14,248 bases of DNA from the NCBI GenBank assembly GCA_014859215.1, contig JACUUS010000046.1, positions 1 to 14,248 of the forward strand, in the 5' to 3' direction. Position 1 is the first letter of the stretch, and each line of letters opens with the position of its first letter. Positions 1 through 7,017 of the stretch are shown piece by piece. The notes under the pieces are model-generated. The model worked only from the letters and a program-made list of their open reading frames with translations, had not been told where the DNA came from and did not search any database. Origin of the DNA: Dehalococcoidia bacterium (GTDB taxonomy: Bacteria; Chloroflexota; Dehalococcoidia; SZUA-161). The position numbers and the translations under genes were made by a program.

Positions 1-2
1 CC

Positions 3-368
3 CTGGAGTTGGAAAGCAGCCACCCCCGCAGGGAAGGCATCGTGGTCAAGTTCGCTTCCGTCAACAGCATCGAGGATGCAGAGAAGCTGCGAGGATGTGA
101 CCTGGGCGTACCGCGTTCTGAAATACGCCCCCTTCCCGAAGGTGAATACTATCCTTTCCAGCTGATCGGCCTCAGGGTGGTGACTTCGAGCGGGAAGTAC
201 GTCGGGCGGCTAGCCGAAATCATGAGCTCGGCAGGAAGCGACATTTATGTAGTGATCTCCGAGTCTGGCGAGAGCCTTATTCCCGCGATCGAGGATGTCA
301 TAAAATCAATCGATCTGGACAAGCGGGAGATGGTGGTCGAGGAGATAGAAGGTCTCTTGACCTCCTGA
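3..368 (+). CDS. rimM: Ribosome maturation factor RimM, C-terminal part (5' end outside window)
   Basis: RimM binds ribosomal protein S19 and assists maturation of the 16S rRNA 3' domain in the 30S subunit. The visible frame is open to the window edge, so the true start lies upstream. About 120 residues are present of a family length near 170. An AEKLRG segment ends the N-terminal RimM barrel. EGEYYPFQLIGLRV begins the PRC-barrel, which continues through the SDIYVV and LIPAIEDVI segments and ends with the family-typical EEIEGLL. A TTG at 9 could be read as a start, but it falls inside the conserved domain and is unlikely to be real. The gene converges on gpsA with only 21 bp between the two stop codons, and I see no hairpin with a U-tract there. 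Identification is by characteristic segments and is secure. Confidence 0.9.
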   Translation: MELESSHPRREGIVVKFASVNSIEDAEKLRGCDLGVPRSEIRPLPEGEYYPFQLIGLRVVTSSGKYVGRLAEIMSSAGSDIYVVISESGESLIPAIEDVIKSIDLDKREMVVEEIEGLLTS

Positions 369-389
369 ATAACTCTCCGCTGGTTCGCA

Positions 390-1436
390 TCAGGCCTGCT
401 CTCCGGATGACCGCAGTATATCAGCGAACTCCTCTTTCAGTTCCCTGCCCATCAGCTCGCTGACCGCCTTTCTGACCTCCAGGCCTTCATACAGCACCCG
501 GTAGACTTCCCGCGTAATCGGCATTTCGATTTTGTACTTGCCCGCCATCGTCAGCGCGGCCACGGTCGTTGTAACGCCTTCGGCGACGCCCGACATGGCT
601 GTCATGATCTTGTTCAGACTTCGACCCCGGGCAAGCTCCTGCCCGACGAAGCGGTTCCTGCTCAGGCAACTGGAGCAGGTGGCAACCATATCTCCGAGGC
701 CGGCCAGCCCGGCGAACGTGAGCGGCTTCGCACCGGCGGCGACGCCGAGACGCGTAATCTCGGCCAGCCCGCGGGTGATCAGGCCCGCCTTGGCATTGTC
801 ACCGTAGCCGAGACCATCGACCATCCCGGCGGCGAGGGCGATGACGTTCTTCAGGACTCCTCCGAGCTCCACTCCGACCATATCGGTGTTTACGTAAACG
901 CGAAACAGTGGTGTCGCCAGTATCTTCTGCGCTCTCGCCGCGACGGAGGCGTCGGCGGCGGCAATGACGGTAGTGGCCGGCAGGCCCCTGGCTATTTCCT
1001 GCGAAAGGTTCGGGCCGGACAAGACAGATATATTCGCCCGAATTGGTGGATCAACTTCCTCAGAGATAACCTCAGACATTCTCAAAGCTGTATCCAGTTC
1101 GAGACCCTTGGCTACGTTCAGCAGCAGAACGGAATGGTCGAGGTGCGCCCGGACCATCCTCACGTTCGCGCGCATATTCTGCGCCGGAACGGCCAGTATT
1201 ACCATGCCGGAGTCTCCCAGCCCCTCGTCAAGCGATGCCACAGCCCGTACGCCGGGCGGGAACGGGAACCCCGGCAGGTGGGCAGTGTTTTCTCTTTCAC
1301 GACTGAGTTTGCGGGCCTCATCCTCGGTCCTGGCGATAAGGTCGACATCGAGGCCCTTCCGGCCGAGCATGACGGCGAGAGTCGTGCCCCAGCACGTGGT
1401 GCCGACCACCGCAACTTTATCCTGCCTGCGCGTCAA
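390..1436 (-). CDS. gpsA: Glycerol-3-phosphate dehydrogenase [NAD(P)+], GpsA
   Basis: The cytoplasmic enzyme reduces dihydroxyacetone phosphate to sn-glycerol-3-phosphate, the backbone of phospholipids. From the chosen start, the N-terminal Rossmann fold holds VVGTTCWG (residues 10-17), where most relatives have a GxGxWG loop. The AKGLE lysine follows near 110. LKNVIALAAG carries the expected catalytic lysine near 196. GDNAKAGLITRG and AGLAGLGDMVATCSS complete the C-terminal helical domain. I prefer the TTG at 1436 because AGGAGG lies 7 nt before it. The longer reading starts at a GTG at 1463, adds nine Arg/Gly-rich residues and has only a weak ribosome site. The start overlaps the end of plsY by 20 bp, or 47 bp with the GTG. 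It is the last gene of the argF-der-plsY-gpsA operon, and its product is the substrate PlsY acylates. Confidence 0.95.
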   Translation of the reverse strand: MTRRQDKVAVVGTTCWGTTLAVMLGRKGLDVDLIARTEDEARKLSRERENTAHLPGFPFPPGVRAVASLDEGLGDSGMVILAVPAQNMRANVRMVRAHLDHSVLLLNVAKGLELDTALRMSEVISEEVDPPIRANISVLSGPNLSQEIARGLPATTVIAAADASVAARAQKILATPLFRVYVNTDMVGVELGGVLKNVIALAAGMVDGLGYGDNAKAGLITRGLAEITRLGVAAGAKPLTFAGLAGLGDMVATCSSCLSRNRFVGQELARGRSLNKIMTAMSGVAEGVTTTVAALTMAGKYKIEMPITREVYRVLYEGLEVRKAVSELMGRELKEEFADILRSSGEQA

Positions 1437-2052
1437 TTTCCTGCCTCCTCTCTCCCTTCTCACCCAGTTTAAGTTCGGAGCCGGACAGCAGCCGGGAGAT
1501 GTTGTCGCGATGCTGTATGAATATGACCGACACTGCGACCGCGGTATAAATCAGGTAGTGGTAAGGCACAAGGCCCAGGACGGTAAGCGCAATCATGATC
1601 GCGACCGCGCTGAAGGCCCCCAGAAGAGAAGCCAGGGAAACATAACGGAATACCACCAGCAGCAGGGCGAAAACCCCGAGACCCGCGAAACCGACCCAGG
1701 CAAGTATCGCGAATTGTCCACCAAGGGACGTGGCCACGCCCCGGCCGCCCTGGAATCTCATGAAAACAGACCAGTCATGTCCCGCTATGGCCGCGAAACC
1801 GGCCGCCATCTCAGCTACCGGGCTTCCAATCGTGTACCCGGCCAGGAAGACGGCAGAGACTCCCTTGAGCACGTCAGCCATAAAGACGGCCGCGGCGGCT
1901 TTCCTGCCGATTGTTCGCATGACGTTGGCCGAGCCCGTCTTGCCGCTCCCATACTGCCTGACGTCCACTCCCTTGAGCTTTCCCGCTATGAACCCGGACG
2001 GAATTGAGCCGATCAGGTAGCTGCCCAAGATCACGGCCGCGAACTCGATCAT
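1417..2052 (-). CDS. plsY: Acyl-phosphate:glycerol-3-phosphate acyltransferase PlsY
   Basis: This integral membrane enzyme transfers an acyl group from acyl-phosphate to the sn-1 position of glycerol-3-phosphate, making lysophosphatidic acid. The 211 residues contain several hydrophobic helices (near 1-22, 54-74, 81-91, 113-134, 137-160 and 163-180). All three family motifs are present. Motif 1 is GSGKTGSAN at 35-43, where most relatives have GSGNIGATN. Motif 2 runs from GHDWSVF (91-97) into FQGGRGVAT (100-108). Motif 3 is HRDNISRLLSGSE at 181-193. The charged tail after 194 is cytoplasmic-like. The ATG overlaps the der stop as ATGA, and AAAGGG lies 6 nt upstream, so the two are translationally coupled. 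PlsY and GpsA, encoded next to each other, catalyse consecutive steps in phospholipid synthesis. Confidence 0.95.
   Translation of the reverse strand: MIEFAAVILGSYLIGSIPSGFIAGKLKGVDVRQYGSGKTGSANVMRTIGRKAAAAVFMADVLKGVSAVFLAGYTIGSPVAEMAAGFAAIAGHDWSVFMRFQGGRGVATSLGGQFAILAWVGFAGLGVFALLLVVFRYVSLASLLGAFSAVAIMIALTVLGLVPYHYLIYTAVAVSVIFIQHRDNISRLLSGSELKLGEKGERRQEIDAQAG
1444..1449 (-). promoter_or_regulatory. Ribosome binding site deciding the gpsA start
   Basis: On the minus strand AGGAGG is followed by CAGGAAA (7 nt) and then TTG at 1436-1434. This is ideal Shine-Dalgarno sequence and spacing. The competing GTG at 1463 is preceded only by GAACTTAAACTGG, which pairs poorly. The site lies inside the last codons of plsY, so gpsA translation is probably coupled to plsY. 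Confidence 0.7.
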
Positions 2053-3368
2053 TCCCTGCCCTTTCGTTTGAAGACAATCTTGATGGGAATACCGCCGAAT
2101 CCAAAGGCTTCCCGAAGCTGGTTCTCCAGGTACCGCTGGTATGAGAAGTGCACAAGGGTCGGGTCGTTCACGAAAAAAATGAATGTGGGAGGCGCAGCTT
2201 CGGCCTGAGTCACGTAGGAAACTTTCAGTTGTCTGCCCCTGAGCGAGGGCGGCGGGCGGGAGCTCAGTATGCGGTTGATAGTCTGGTTGAGCTGCGCGGT
2301 AGCGATCCTCTTCTCCCGTTCATGGGCTATCTTCAGAGCCGCAGGCAAAACCCTTCTGGTTCCCTGCTTGAGCAGGGCCGATACGAACAGGACTGGGGTT
2401 CCCGGGAAGAACCTGAGACTGGTGCGTATTTGCTCGGCGCTTTCCTCGGGTTCCAGCGCTTTTTCCCCGGCCAGGTCCCACTTGTTCACCACCACTACCA
2501 GCCCCCTGTAAGCATCCTTTACGTAGCCTGCTATATGCGCGTCCTGGGCCGTAAATAGATCCCCCGCTTCCGTAACCAGCAGGACCACATCCGCCCTTGC
2601 AATCGCGCGCAGCGATCGCATGACGCTGTATCGCTCGATGCCGGCCTCGATTCGCCCGCGGCGACGAATTCCGGCCGTATCTATGAACAGAACCGGCTCG
2701 CCCCTGTAAGTGAAGACGGTATCCAGAGCGTCGCGGGTGGTGCCGGGCGCCTCGCTGACGACGGCCCTTTCCTGCCCGATAATGGCGTTGAGCAACATAG
2801 ACTTGCCCACGTTCGGGCGCCCCAGGATGGCGATCTTGACCATGCCGGGTTTCTCCAGGACAGGCGTGCGGGGAGGCAGGACGGCCATTACGGCTTCCAT
2901 TAGATCGCTTATGCCTGTCCCGTGAAAGGCGCTCACTGCAATCGGTTCACCGATCCCGAGCTCATGGAACTGGAAGGCCTGCTGCCGCCGCTCCTCATTG
3001 TCTGCCTTGTTGGCGGCCAGAATGACGGGTTTATGCGAGCGCCTGATAGTCTCGGCTACTTCGAGATCAGGCAGCGTCACCCCATCCAGAACGTCGACCA
3101 TGAATATAACCGCGTCCGCTTCCCGGATGGCTACCTCGGCCTGCTTCTGTACTTCCTGCCTGAGGCTTGATTCCGGCTTCGGTTCCAGCCCTCCGGTGTC
3201 CACTATGCTGATTTCGCGGTCGCCCCAGCTAATATCCGCGTATACCCTATCTCGCGTGGTGCCGGGGACGTCCTCGACAATGGCTATCCGTTCGCCGGCC
3301 AGGCGATTGAACAGCGTCGACTTGCCCACGTTCGGCCTTCCGACAACGGCCACCATTGGTACTGTCAT
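2049..3368 (-). CDS. der: Ribosome biogenesis GTPase Der (EngA)
   Basis: Der is a tandem-domain GTPase needed for maturation of the 50S ribosomal subunit. The 439 residues carry the full family layout. G domain 1 has GRPNVGKST (10-18), PGTTRD (35-40), DTGG (57-60) and NKAD (120-123). G domain 2 has GRPNVGKSM (183-191), PGTTRD (208-213), DTAGIRRRG (230-238) and NKWDL (295-299). A C-terminal KH-like domain runs from about 355 and contains PTFIFFVN. The second P-loop has Met after GKS where Ser or Thr is usual; the GxxxxGKS core is intact. The start overlaps the argF stop as ATGA, and its own Shine-Dalgarno is weak, which suggests translational coupling. The length is typical for the family. Confidence 0.97.
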   Translation of the reverse strand: MTVPMVAVVGRPNVGKSTLFNRLAGERIAIVEDVPGTTRDRVYADISWGDREISIVDTGGLEPKPESSLRQEVQKQAEVAIREADAVIFMVDVLDGVTLPDLEVAETIRRSHKPVILAANKADNEERRQQAFQFHELGIGEPIAVSAFHGTGISDLMEAVMAVLPPRTPVLEKPGMVKIAILGRPNVGKSMLLNAIIGQERAVVSEAPGTTRDALDTVFTYRGEPVLFIDTAGIRRRGRIEAGIERYSVMRSLRAIARADVVLLVTEAGDLFTAQDAHIAGYVKDAYRGLVVVVNKWDLAGEKALEPEESAEQIRTSLRFFPGTPVLFVSALLKQGTRRVLPAALKIAHEREKRIATAQLNQTINRILSSRPPPSLRGRQLKVSYVTQAEAAPPTFIFFVNDPTLVHFSYQRYLENQLREAFGFGGIPIKIVFKRKGRE

Positions 3369-4276
3369 GATTGGCCCAGAGCCTTCAACAAGATCGCTTT
3401 CTGTATATGCAGCCTGTTCTCCGCCTGGTCAAAGACGACGGAGCAGCTGGAATCAACGACTGTCTCTTCGACCTCTTCTCCGCGATGGGCAGGCAGCGGG
3501 TGCATGAAGATGACATCTCTCGCAGCCTTCGAGAGGAGAGCGGGGGTAACCTGGTAACTCCTGAAGGCAGCGCGGCGCTTCTCCGCTTCATCCTCCTGGC
3601 CCATGCTTGTCCACACATCAGTGTACACTACGTCAGCTCCCTCAACGGCTTCCTCCGGCCTGTCGACTATTGTTATGCGGGCTCCTCGGGAGATTGCCTT
3701 TCCCCGTTCCCGGATATCGTCGGGTACAGCATAGGCGGGCGGTGAAGCCGCCCTGAAATTGACGCCAAGAAGCATACAGGCGAGCAGCAGGCTGTTCGCA
3801 ACATTATTTCCGTCACCGATATAAGCGAGGTCAAGCCCTTCAAGCCTTGCCTTGTGTTCGTACATGGTAAGCAGGTCCGCCAGTGCCTGGCACGGATGCT
3901 CATGGTCTGAAAGCGCGTTAATTACAGGAACAGAGCAGTGTTCAGCCAGAGCTTCCACCGTGGCATGAGCAAATGTGCGTGCCGCCAGGACATCGACATA
4001 CCGGCTGAGCGTGCGGCCAACATCCGGGATCGACTCTCTCGTACCGAGCCCGATCTCGGCGGGAGACAGGTACAGGCAGTGCCCTCCGAGCTGGTGCATG
4101 GCCACATCGAAGCTCACCCGCGTTCTCAGCGACGGCTTCTCAAATAGGAGTGCAAGGCTCTTCCCCTTGAGGCTCGATGAGAGGCCGGCCCGCTTCATCT
4201 GAATAGCGGCGGTAAACAGATCCCGCGCGCGTTCCGCCGACAAGTCGCAAATTGAAAGAAGGTCTTTGCCCTTCAT
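3365..4276 (-). CDS. argF: Ornithine carbamoyltransferase ArgF
   Basis: ArgF condenses ornithine with carbamoyl phosphate to give citrulline in arginine biosynthesis; it is cytoplasmic and usually trimeric. The 303 residues match the family length. Carbamoyl phosphate is bound through SLRTR (49-53) and HPCQ (127-130). The ornithine-side motif DVWTSMGQE (220-228) identifies this as an ornithine rather than aspartate transcarbamylase. The late loop reads FMHPLPAHRGEEV (257-269), with Pro260 where ornithine enzymes usually have the Cys of HCLP. AGGAGG lies 5 nt before the ATG, a strong ribosome site. It is the first gene of the operon with der, plsY and gpsA. No other arginine gene is in the window. 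Confidence 0.95.
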   Translation of the reverse strand: MKGKDLLSICDLSAERARDLFTAAIQMKRAGLSSSLKGKSLALLFEKPSLRTRVSFDVAMHQLGGHCLYLSPAEIGLGTRESIPDVGRTLSRYVDVLAARTFAHATVEALAEHCSVPVINALSDHEHPCQALADLLTMYEHKARLEGLDLAYIGDGNNVANSLLLACMLLGVNFRAASPPAYAVPDDIRERGKAISRGARITIVDRPEEAVEGADVVYTDVWTSMGQEDEAEKRRAAFRSYQVTPALLSKAARDVIFMHPLPAHRGEEVEETVVDSSCSVVFDQAENRLHIQKAILLKALGQS

Positions 4277-4281
4277 GCTCT

Positions 4282-4287
4282 CCTCCT
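4282..4287 (-). promoter_or_regulatory. Ribosome binding site of argF
   Basis: AGGAGG on the minus strand, 5 nt before the argF ATG at 4276-4274. It is the strongest ribosome site of this operon and confirms the start. Confidence 0.75.
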
Positions 4288-4314
4288 GTGCCGTGACCGC
4301 TGGCCGACGAGTTA

Positions 4315-4323
4315 AGTATAATA
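4315..4323 (-). promoter_or_regulatory. Candidate -10 region of the argF-der-plsY-gpsA operon
   Basis: The minus strand reads TATTATACT here, containing overlapping hexamers TATTAT and TATACT. Transcription would start near 4308-4311 and give a leader of about 30 nt before argF. I see no good -35 hexamer at the proper distance, so this is tentative. It shares the 4277-4442 intergenic region with the divergent promoter at 4405. Confidence 0.4.
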
Positions 4324-4404
4324 CAAGAGGTCATGATTCTGCCAGCAATGGTCTATAGCGGGAAGACATCCAGGCTCCCGTAAGCAAAGAGAGCCGGGCA
4401 CAGT

Positions 4405-4410
4405 TATAAT
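4405..4410 (+). promoter_or_regulatory. Candidate -10 element for the QueG-like gene
   Basis: A perfect TATAAT lies 32 bp before the ATG at 4443, implying a leader of about 25 nt that contains GAGAGGGGTG as ribosome site. No convincing -35 sequence is present at 16-18 bp upstream (AAGCAA at 4382-4387), so an activator or a weak promoter is possible. Confidence 0.5.
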
Positions 4411-4442
4411 ACTACGGGGGAACGGCCTGAGAGAGGGGTGAA

Positions 4443-5570
4443 ATGTCTATCAGTTCGGACATCAGGGAATACGCGCTGAGTCTTGGCTATGACCGCGTGG
4501 GCTTCACCACGGCAGAGCGTTTCACTCTTCTTGAGCAAGCGCTTTCTGAACGGCCGCAGATGTACTCGTGGGCGATGGACGGATCTCTCCAACTACTGAA
4601 ATCAGCAGACCCCGGGAATATCATGCCGGGCGCAAGATCAATCGTCGTAACTGTCTATGACTACAGCAAGCAATCTTACCCGAAAGCGCTGGCGGGCAAG
4701 ATTGGACGAGTGTACCTGGCATACGGCGCCGGGGCTCTACACGCTGTCCACAGAGCGCGGCATAGCCTTCTCCGGGAATTCCTTGTGAAGCTGGGAGCCA
4801 GAGTGGCCCGAGGCAGCATTTCGCCCCCCGCCCGTCTGGCAGGCGCGCGTGCCGGGGTGACAGACTTTGGAAAGAACTGTTTTGCCTTTGCCAGGGACAT
4901 TGGCTCGTTCATCGTCATTAACACACTGGTGACTGATATTGACCTCCAGTACGATGAGCCCGCGCTCGAGGTTGGGTGTCCTGACAAGTGCACCCTGTGC
5001 CTGGATACGTGTCCCACGGGAGCCCTTTACCAACCGCTAAGAATGAACCCTTTGCGGTGTGTTGCCTACAATTCCTACGCCACCCCGGGCACTGTATTTG
5101 GCAATGTATCTGATATTCTGTCCCCCGAGATTAGAGAAGGAATGGGGAGCTGGGTCTATGGCTGCGACATCTGCCAGGAGGTCTGTCCGCGCAATCAGCC
5201 GCGGCTCAAGGCCAGGCTGCCATCGAATGCGTACCTGGAGCACATCGCGGGTGACTTCGCTCTGGACAGGCTGCTTAATATGTCTGATGAGCACTTCCGC
5301 GGCCGGGTCCTCCCGCTTCTGCAATATATCGGGGACAGGCGATACTTCCAGAGGAATGCGGCTGTAGCTCTGGGAAACCTTCGAAACGAGGATGCCATCC
5401 CTGCGATTACACAGGCAATACAAGGCCCGGATGCCCTCGTGCGCGGCCATGCTGCCTGGGCCCTGGGCAAGATAGGGACAGGCAAAGCGCGCGTGATACT
5501 CAATCGCTGCCTGCTCCGGGAGGGCTCATCGTTTGTCAGAGACGAAATTCGCGCGGCACTAGCGAGATAG
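4443..5570 (+). CDS. QueG-like double [4Fe-4S] cluster protein with C-terminal HEAT repeats (epoxyqueuosine reductase family)
   Basis: The protein has the layout of epoxyqueuosine reductase QueG, the cobalamin- and iron-sulfur-dependent enzyme of the last queuosine step: 375 residues against about 380. A QueG-type N-terminal region ends in the SIVVTVYDY strand (66-74). A ferredoxin-like domain carries Cys179, 183, 186 and 190, then Cys206, 241, 244 and 248. HEAT-like repeats fill about 304-375 (AVALGNL, AAWALGKIG). Two features are atypical. Where QueG has the VDSAP-type loop bearing the proposed acid Asp, this protein has SISPPARLAGARAGVTDFGKN (125-145). The first cluster is spaced CxxxCxxCxxxCP rather than CxxCxxCxxxCP. 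It may therefore belong to a QueG-related family of unknown substrate. No queuosine gene is nearby. The ATG follows GAGAGGGGTG. Confidence 0.75.
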   Translation: MSISSDIREYALSLGYDRVGFTTAERFTLLEQALSERPQMYSWAMDGSLQLLKSADPGNIMPGARSIVVTVYDYSKQSYPKALAGKIGRVYLAYGAGALHAVHRARHSLLREFLVKLGARVARGSISPPARLAGARAGVTDFGKNCFAFARDIGSFIVINTLVTDIDLQYDEPALEVGCPDKCTLCLDTCPTGALYQPLRMNPLRCVAYNSYATPGTVFGNVSDILSPEIREGMGSWVYGCDICQEVCPRNQPRLKARLPSNAYLEHIAGDFALDRLLNMSDEHFRGRVLPLLQYIGDRRYFQRNAAVALGNLRNEDAIPAITQAIQGPDALVRGHAAWALGKIGTGKARVILNRCLLREGSSFVRDEIRAALAR

Positions 5571-5597
5571 GATGCATGCGGCTCTGCCGGCAATAAC

Positions 5598-5627
5598 TTG
5601 TTGACCTTTCCCCAGCAATGTTATAAT
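5598..5627 (+). promoter_or_regulatory. Promoter of folC-fabF
   Basis: An extended -10, TGTTATAAT (5619-5627), is preceded by TTGACC at 5601-5606 with a short 15-bp spacer, or by TTGTTG at 5598-5603 with 18 bp. Transcription should start near 5634, leaving only about 19 nt before the folC ATG. This is among the best promoter-like sequences in the window. The 82-bp gap to the upstream gene shows no terminator hairpin. Confidence 0.7.
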
Positions 5628-5652
5628 CCGCTTCAAGAGCACTTCGAACACT

Positions 5653-7017
5653 ATGAACTATCCCGCAGCGCTCGACTTCATCCTTGGACGCACCGACTAT
5701 GAACGATGGCCGGGGTATACCTATGCCAGCAGATTTGATCTGAGGCGCATGCACGATTTGCTTGGCCGCCTGGGCGATCCTCATCTGGAAGAGCGAACGG
5801 TGCATATCGCCGGCTCCAAGGGAAAAGGCAGCACCGCCGCCATGATTGCAGCGGGTTTGCAGGCAGCCGGATATCGCACGGGGCTCTACACTTCTCCGCA
5901 CCTCATCACTTTGAGGGAAAGGATCAAGGTGGACGGGAAACAGATCCTCAAGAGCGAGTTGGCCCGGGTTACGGAGCGTATGCGCACGCACGTGGAGGAG
6001 ATGGACAAAACGCAGGTGTACGGGGAGCTCTCCACGTTTGAGCTGCTGACGACAGCCGGGTTCCTGCACTTTGCGGACAAGAAAGTCGGGTTCACGGTCC
6101 TTGAAACCGGCCTGGGCGGGAGGCTGGATGCTACCAACGTGGCGCAGCCCGAAATTTGCGTCCTCACCTCCATCGGGCTTGATCATACCCAGGTCCTGGG
6201 GGACACGATAGCGAAGGTCGCCGCCGAGAAAGCGGGGATCATCAAGGAAGGCGTACCGGTTGTCACCTCCCCTCAGGATGATCAGGCTTACGATGTCATA
6301 CAGCAGGCTTGCCTGCAGAAGGGCGCCGGGTTGATAAGCGTGGGGCGGGACATTGGATATACGAAAGTGAACGCCAGTCCGGGGGGACAGGTCCTGCAAG
6401 TGGAAGGACAGAAAGGTTCCTACCGAGTAAGCATACCTTTGCTGGGGGCGTACCAGGCGCAGAACGCCGCGACCGCCGTTGCCGCCCTGGAAGCACTCGG
6501 TGTTTCCAGCGAGCATATAGAAACGGGGCTGGCGCGCACGTACTGGCCCGGCCGGCTCCAGGTGGTGAGGAAGAGGCCCTTGCTGGTACTGGACGGCGCG
6601 CATTCTCCGGATTCAGCGAGGAAGCTTGCTGAATCCCTGGTGCAGTATTTTGATTTCTCCAAATTAATTCTTATAATAGGCACGTCGGCTGACAAAGATA
6701 CATCAGGGATAGTTGCCGCACTCGGGCCGCTGGCGGGCCGTGTCTATGTGACCAGGGCGCGCCATCCCCGGTCGACCGCGGCTGAGGTGCTGGCAGACCA
6801 GTTTGCACGAGCCGGTATAAAGGCGGTGGTCGAGGAAAGTGTCAGCAGGGCTATAGACAGGGCACTCCAGGAAGCAGGGAAGAAGGATCTGATCTGCGCA
6901 ACCGGCTCGCTCTTTCTCGTGGGCGAAGCGCTCGAACACCTGTGGGGAAGAAGCCCCGAGGTCTACCCGCCATCCCGGAACCAGCAACCGCTGCCGTTAG
7001 AGGAGGATACTGGATGA
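5653..7017 (+). CDS. folC: Bifunctional folylpolyglutamate synthase / dihydrofolate synthase FolC
   Basis: FolC ligates glutamate to dihydropteroate and extends the gamma-glutamyl tail of folates using ATP. The 454 residues follow the Mur-ligase-like plan. The P-loop GSKGKGST is at 54-61. LYTSPHL (78-84) and LETGLGGRLDATN (150-162) follow. TSIGLDHTQVLG (172-183) and EKAGIIK (192-198) carry metal-binding and modified-lysine positions. LDGAHSPDSA (313-322) opens the C-terminal domain, where HNP is more usual than HSP. The ATG has no evident Shine-Dalgarno, and no other in-frame start lies after the predicted transcription start, so initiation is from a short leader. The stop overlaps the next gene as ATGA. 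Whether it does both reactions or only the folylpolyglutamate step cannot be told from sequence. Confidence 0.95.
   Translation: MNYPAALDFILGRTDYERWPGYTYASRFDLRRMHDLLGRLGDPHLEERTVHIAGSKGKGSTAAMIAAGLQAAGYRTGLYTSPHLITLRERIKVDGKQILKSELARVTERMRTHVEEMDKTQVYGELSTFELLTTAGFLHFADKKVGFTVLETGLGGRLDATNVAQPEICVLTSIGLDHTQVLGDTIAKVAAEKAGIIKEGVPVVTSPQDDQAYDVIQQACLQKGAGLISVGRDIGYTKVNASPGGQVLQVEGQKGSYRVSIPLLGAYQAQNAATAVAALEALGVSSEHIETGLARTYWPGRLQVVRKRPLLVLDGAHSPDSARKLAESLVQYFDFSKLILIIGTSADKDTSGIVAALGPLAGRVYVTRARHPRSTAAEVLADQFARAGIKAVVEESVSRAIDRALQEAGKKDLICATGSLFLVGEALEHLWGRSPEVYPPSRNQQPLPLEEDTG
7001..7006 (+). promoter_or_regulatory. Ribosome binding site deciding the fabF-type start
   Basis: AGGAGG followed by 7 nt (ATACTGG) and ATG at 7014. 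The same reading frame is open upstream to an ATG at 6942 inside folC, but that start lacks a comparable site. The 7014 ATG also makes the common ATGA stop-start overlap with folC. Confidence 0.8.

Noticed and set aside
364..394. Inverted repeat CCTGA / TCAGG between rimM and gpsA stops as a bidirectional terminator
   Set aside because: Only 5 bp of stem with a 21-nt loop and no T-tract; too weak to call.
964..2007. 347-codon open frame on the plus strand across gpsA and plsY
   Set aside because: It lies antisense to two unmistakable genes, has an unnatural composition and no recognisable domain; a codon-usage shadow.
5536..6603. 355-codon minus-strand frame opposite folC
   Set aside because: Antisense to a well-conserved FolC with intact motifs, with no domain of its own.
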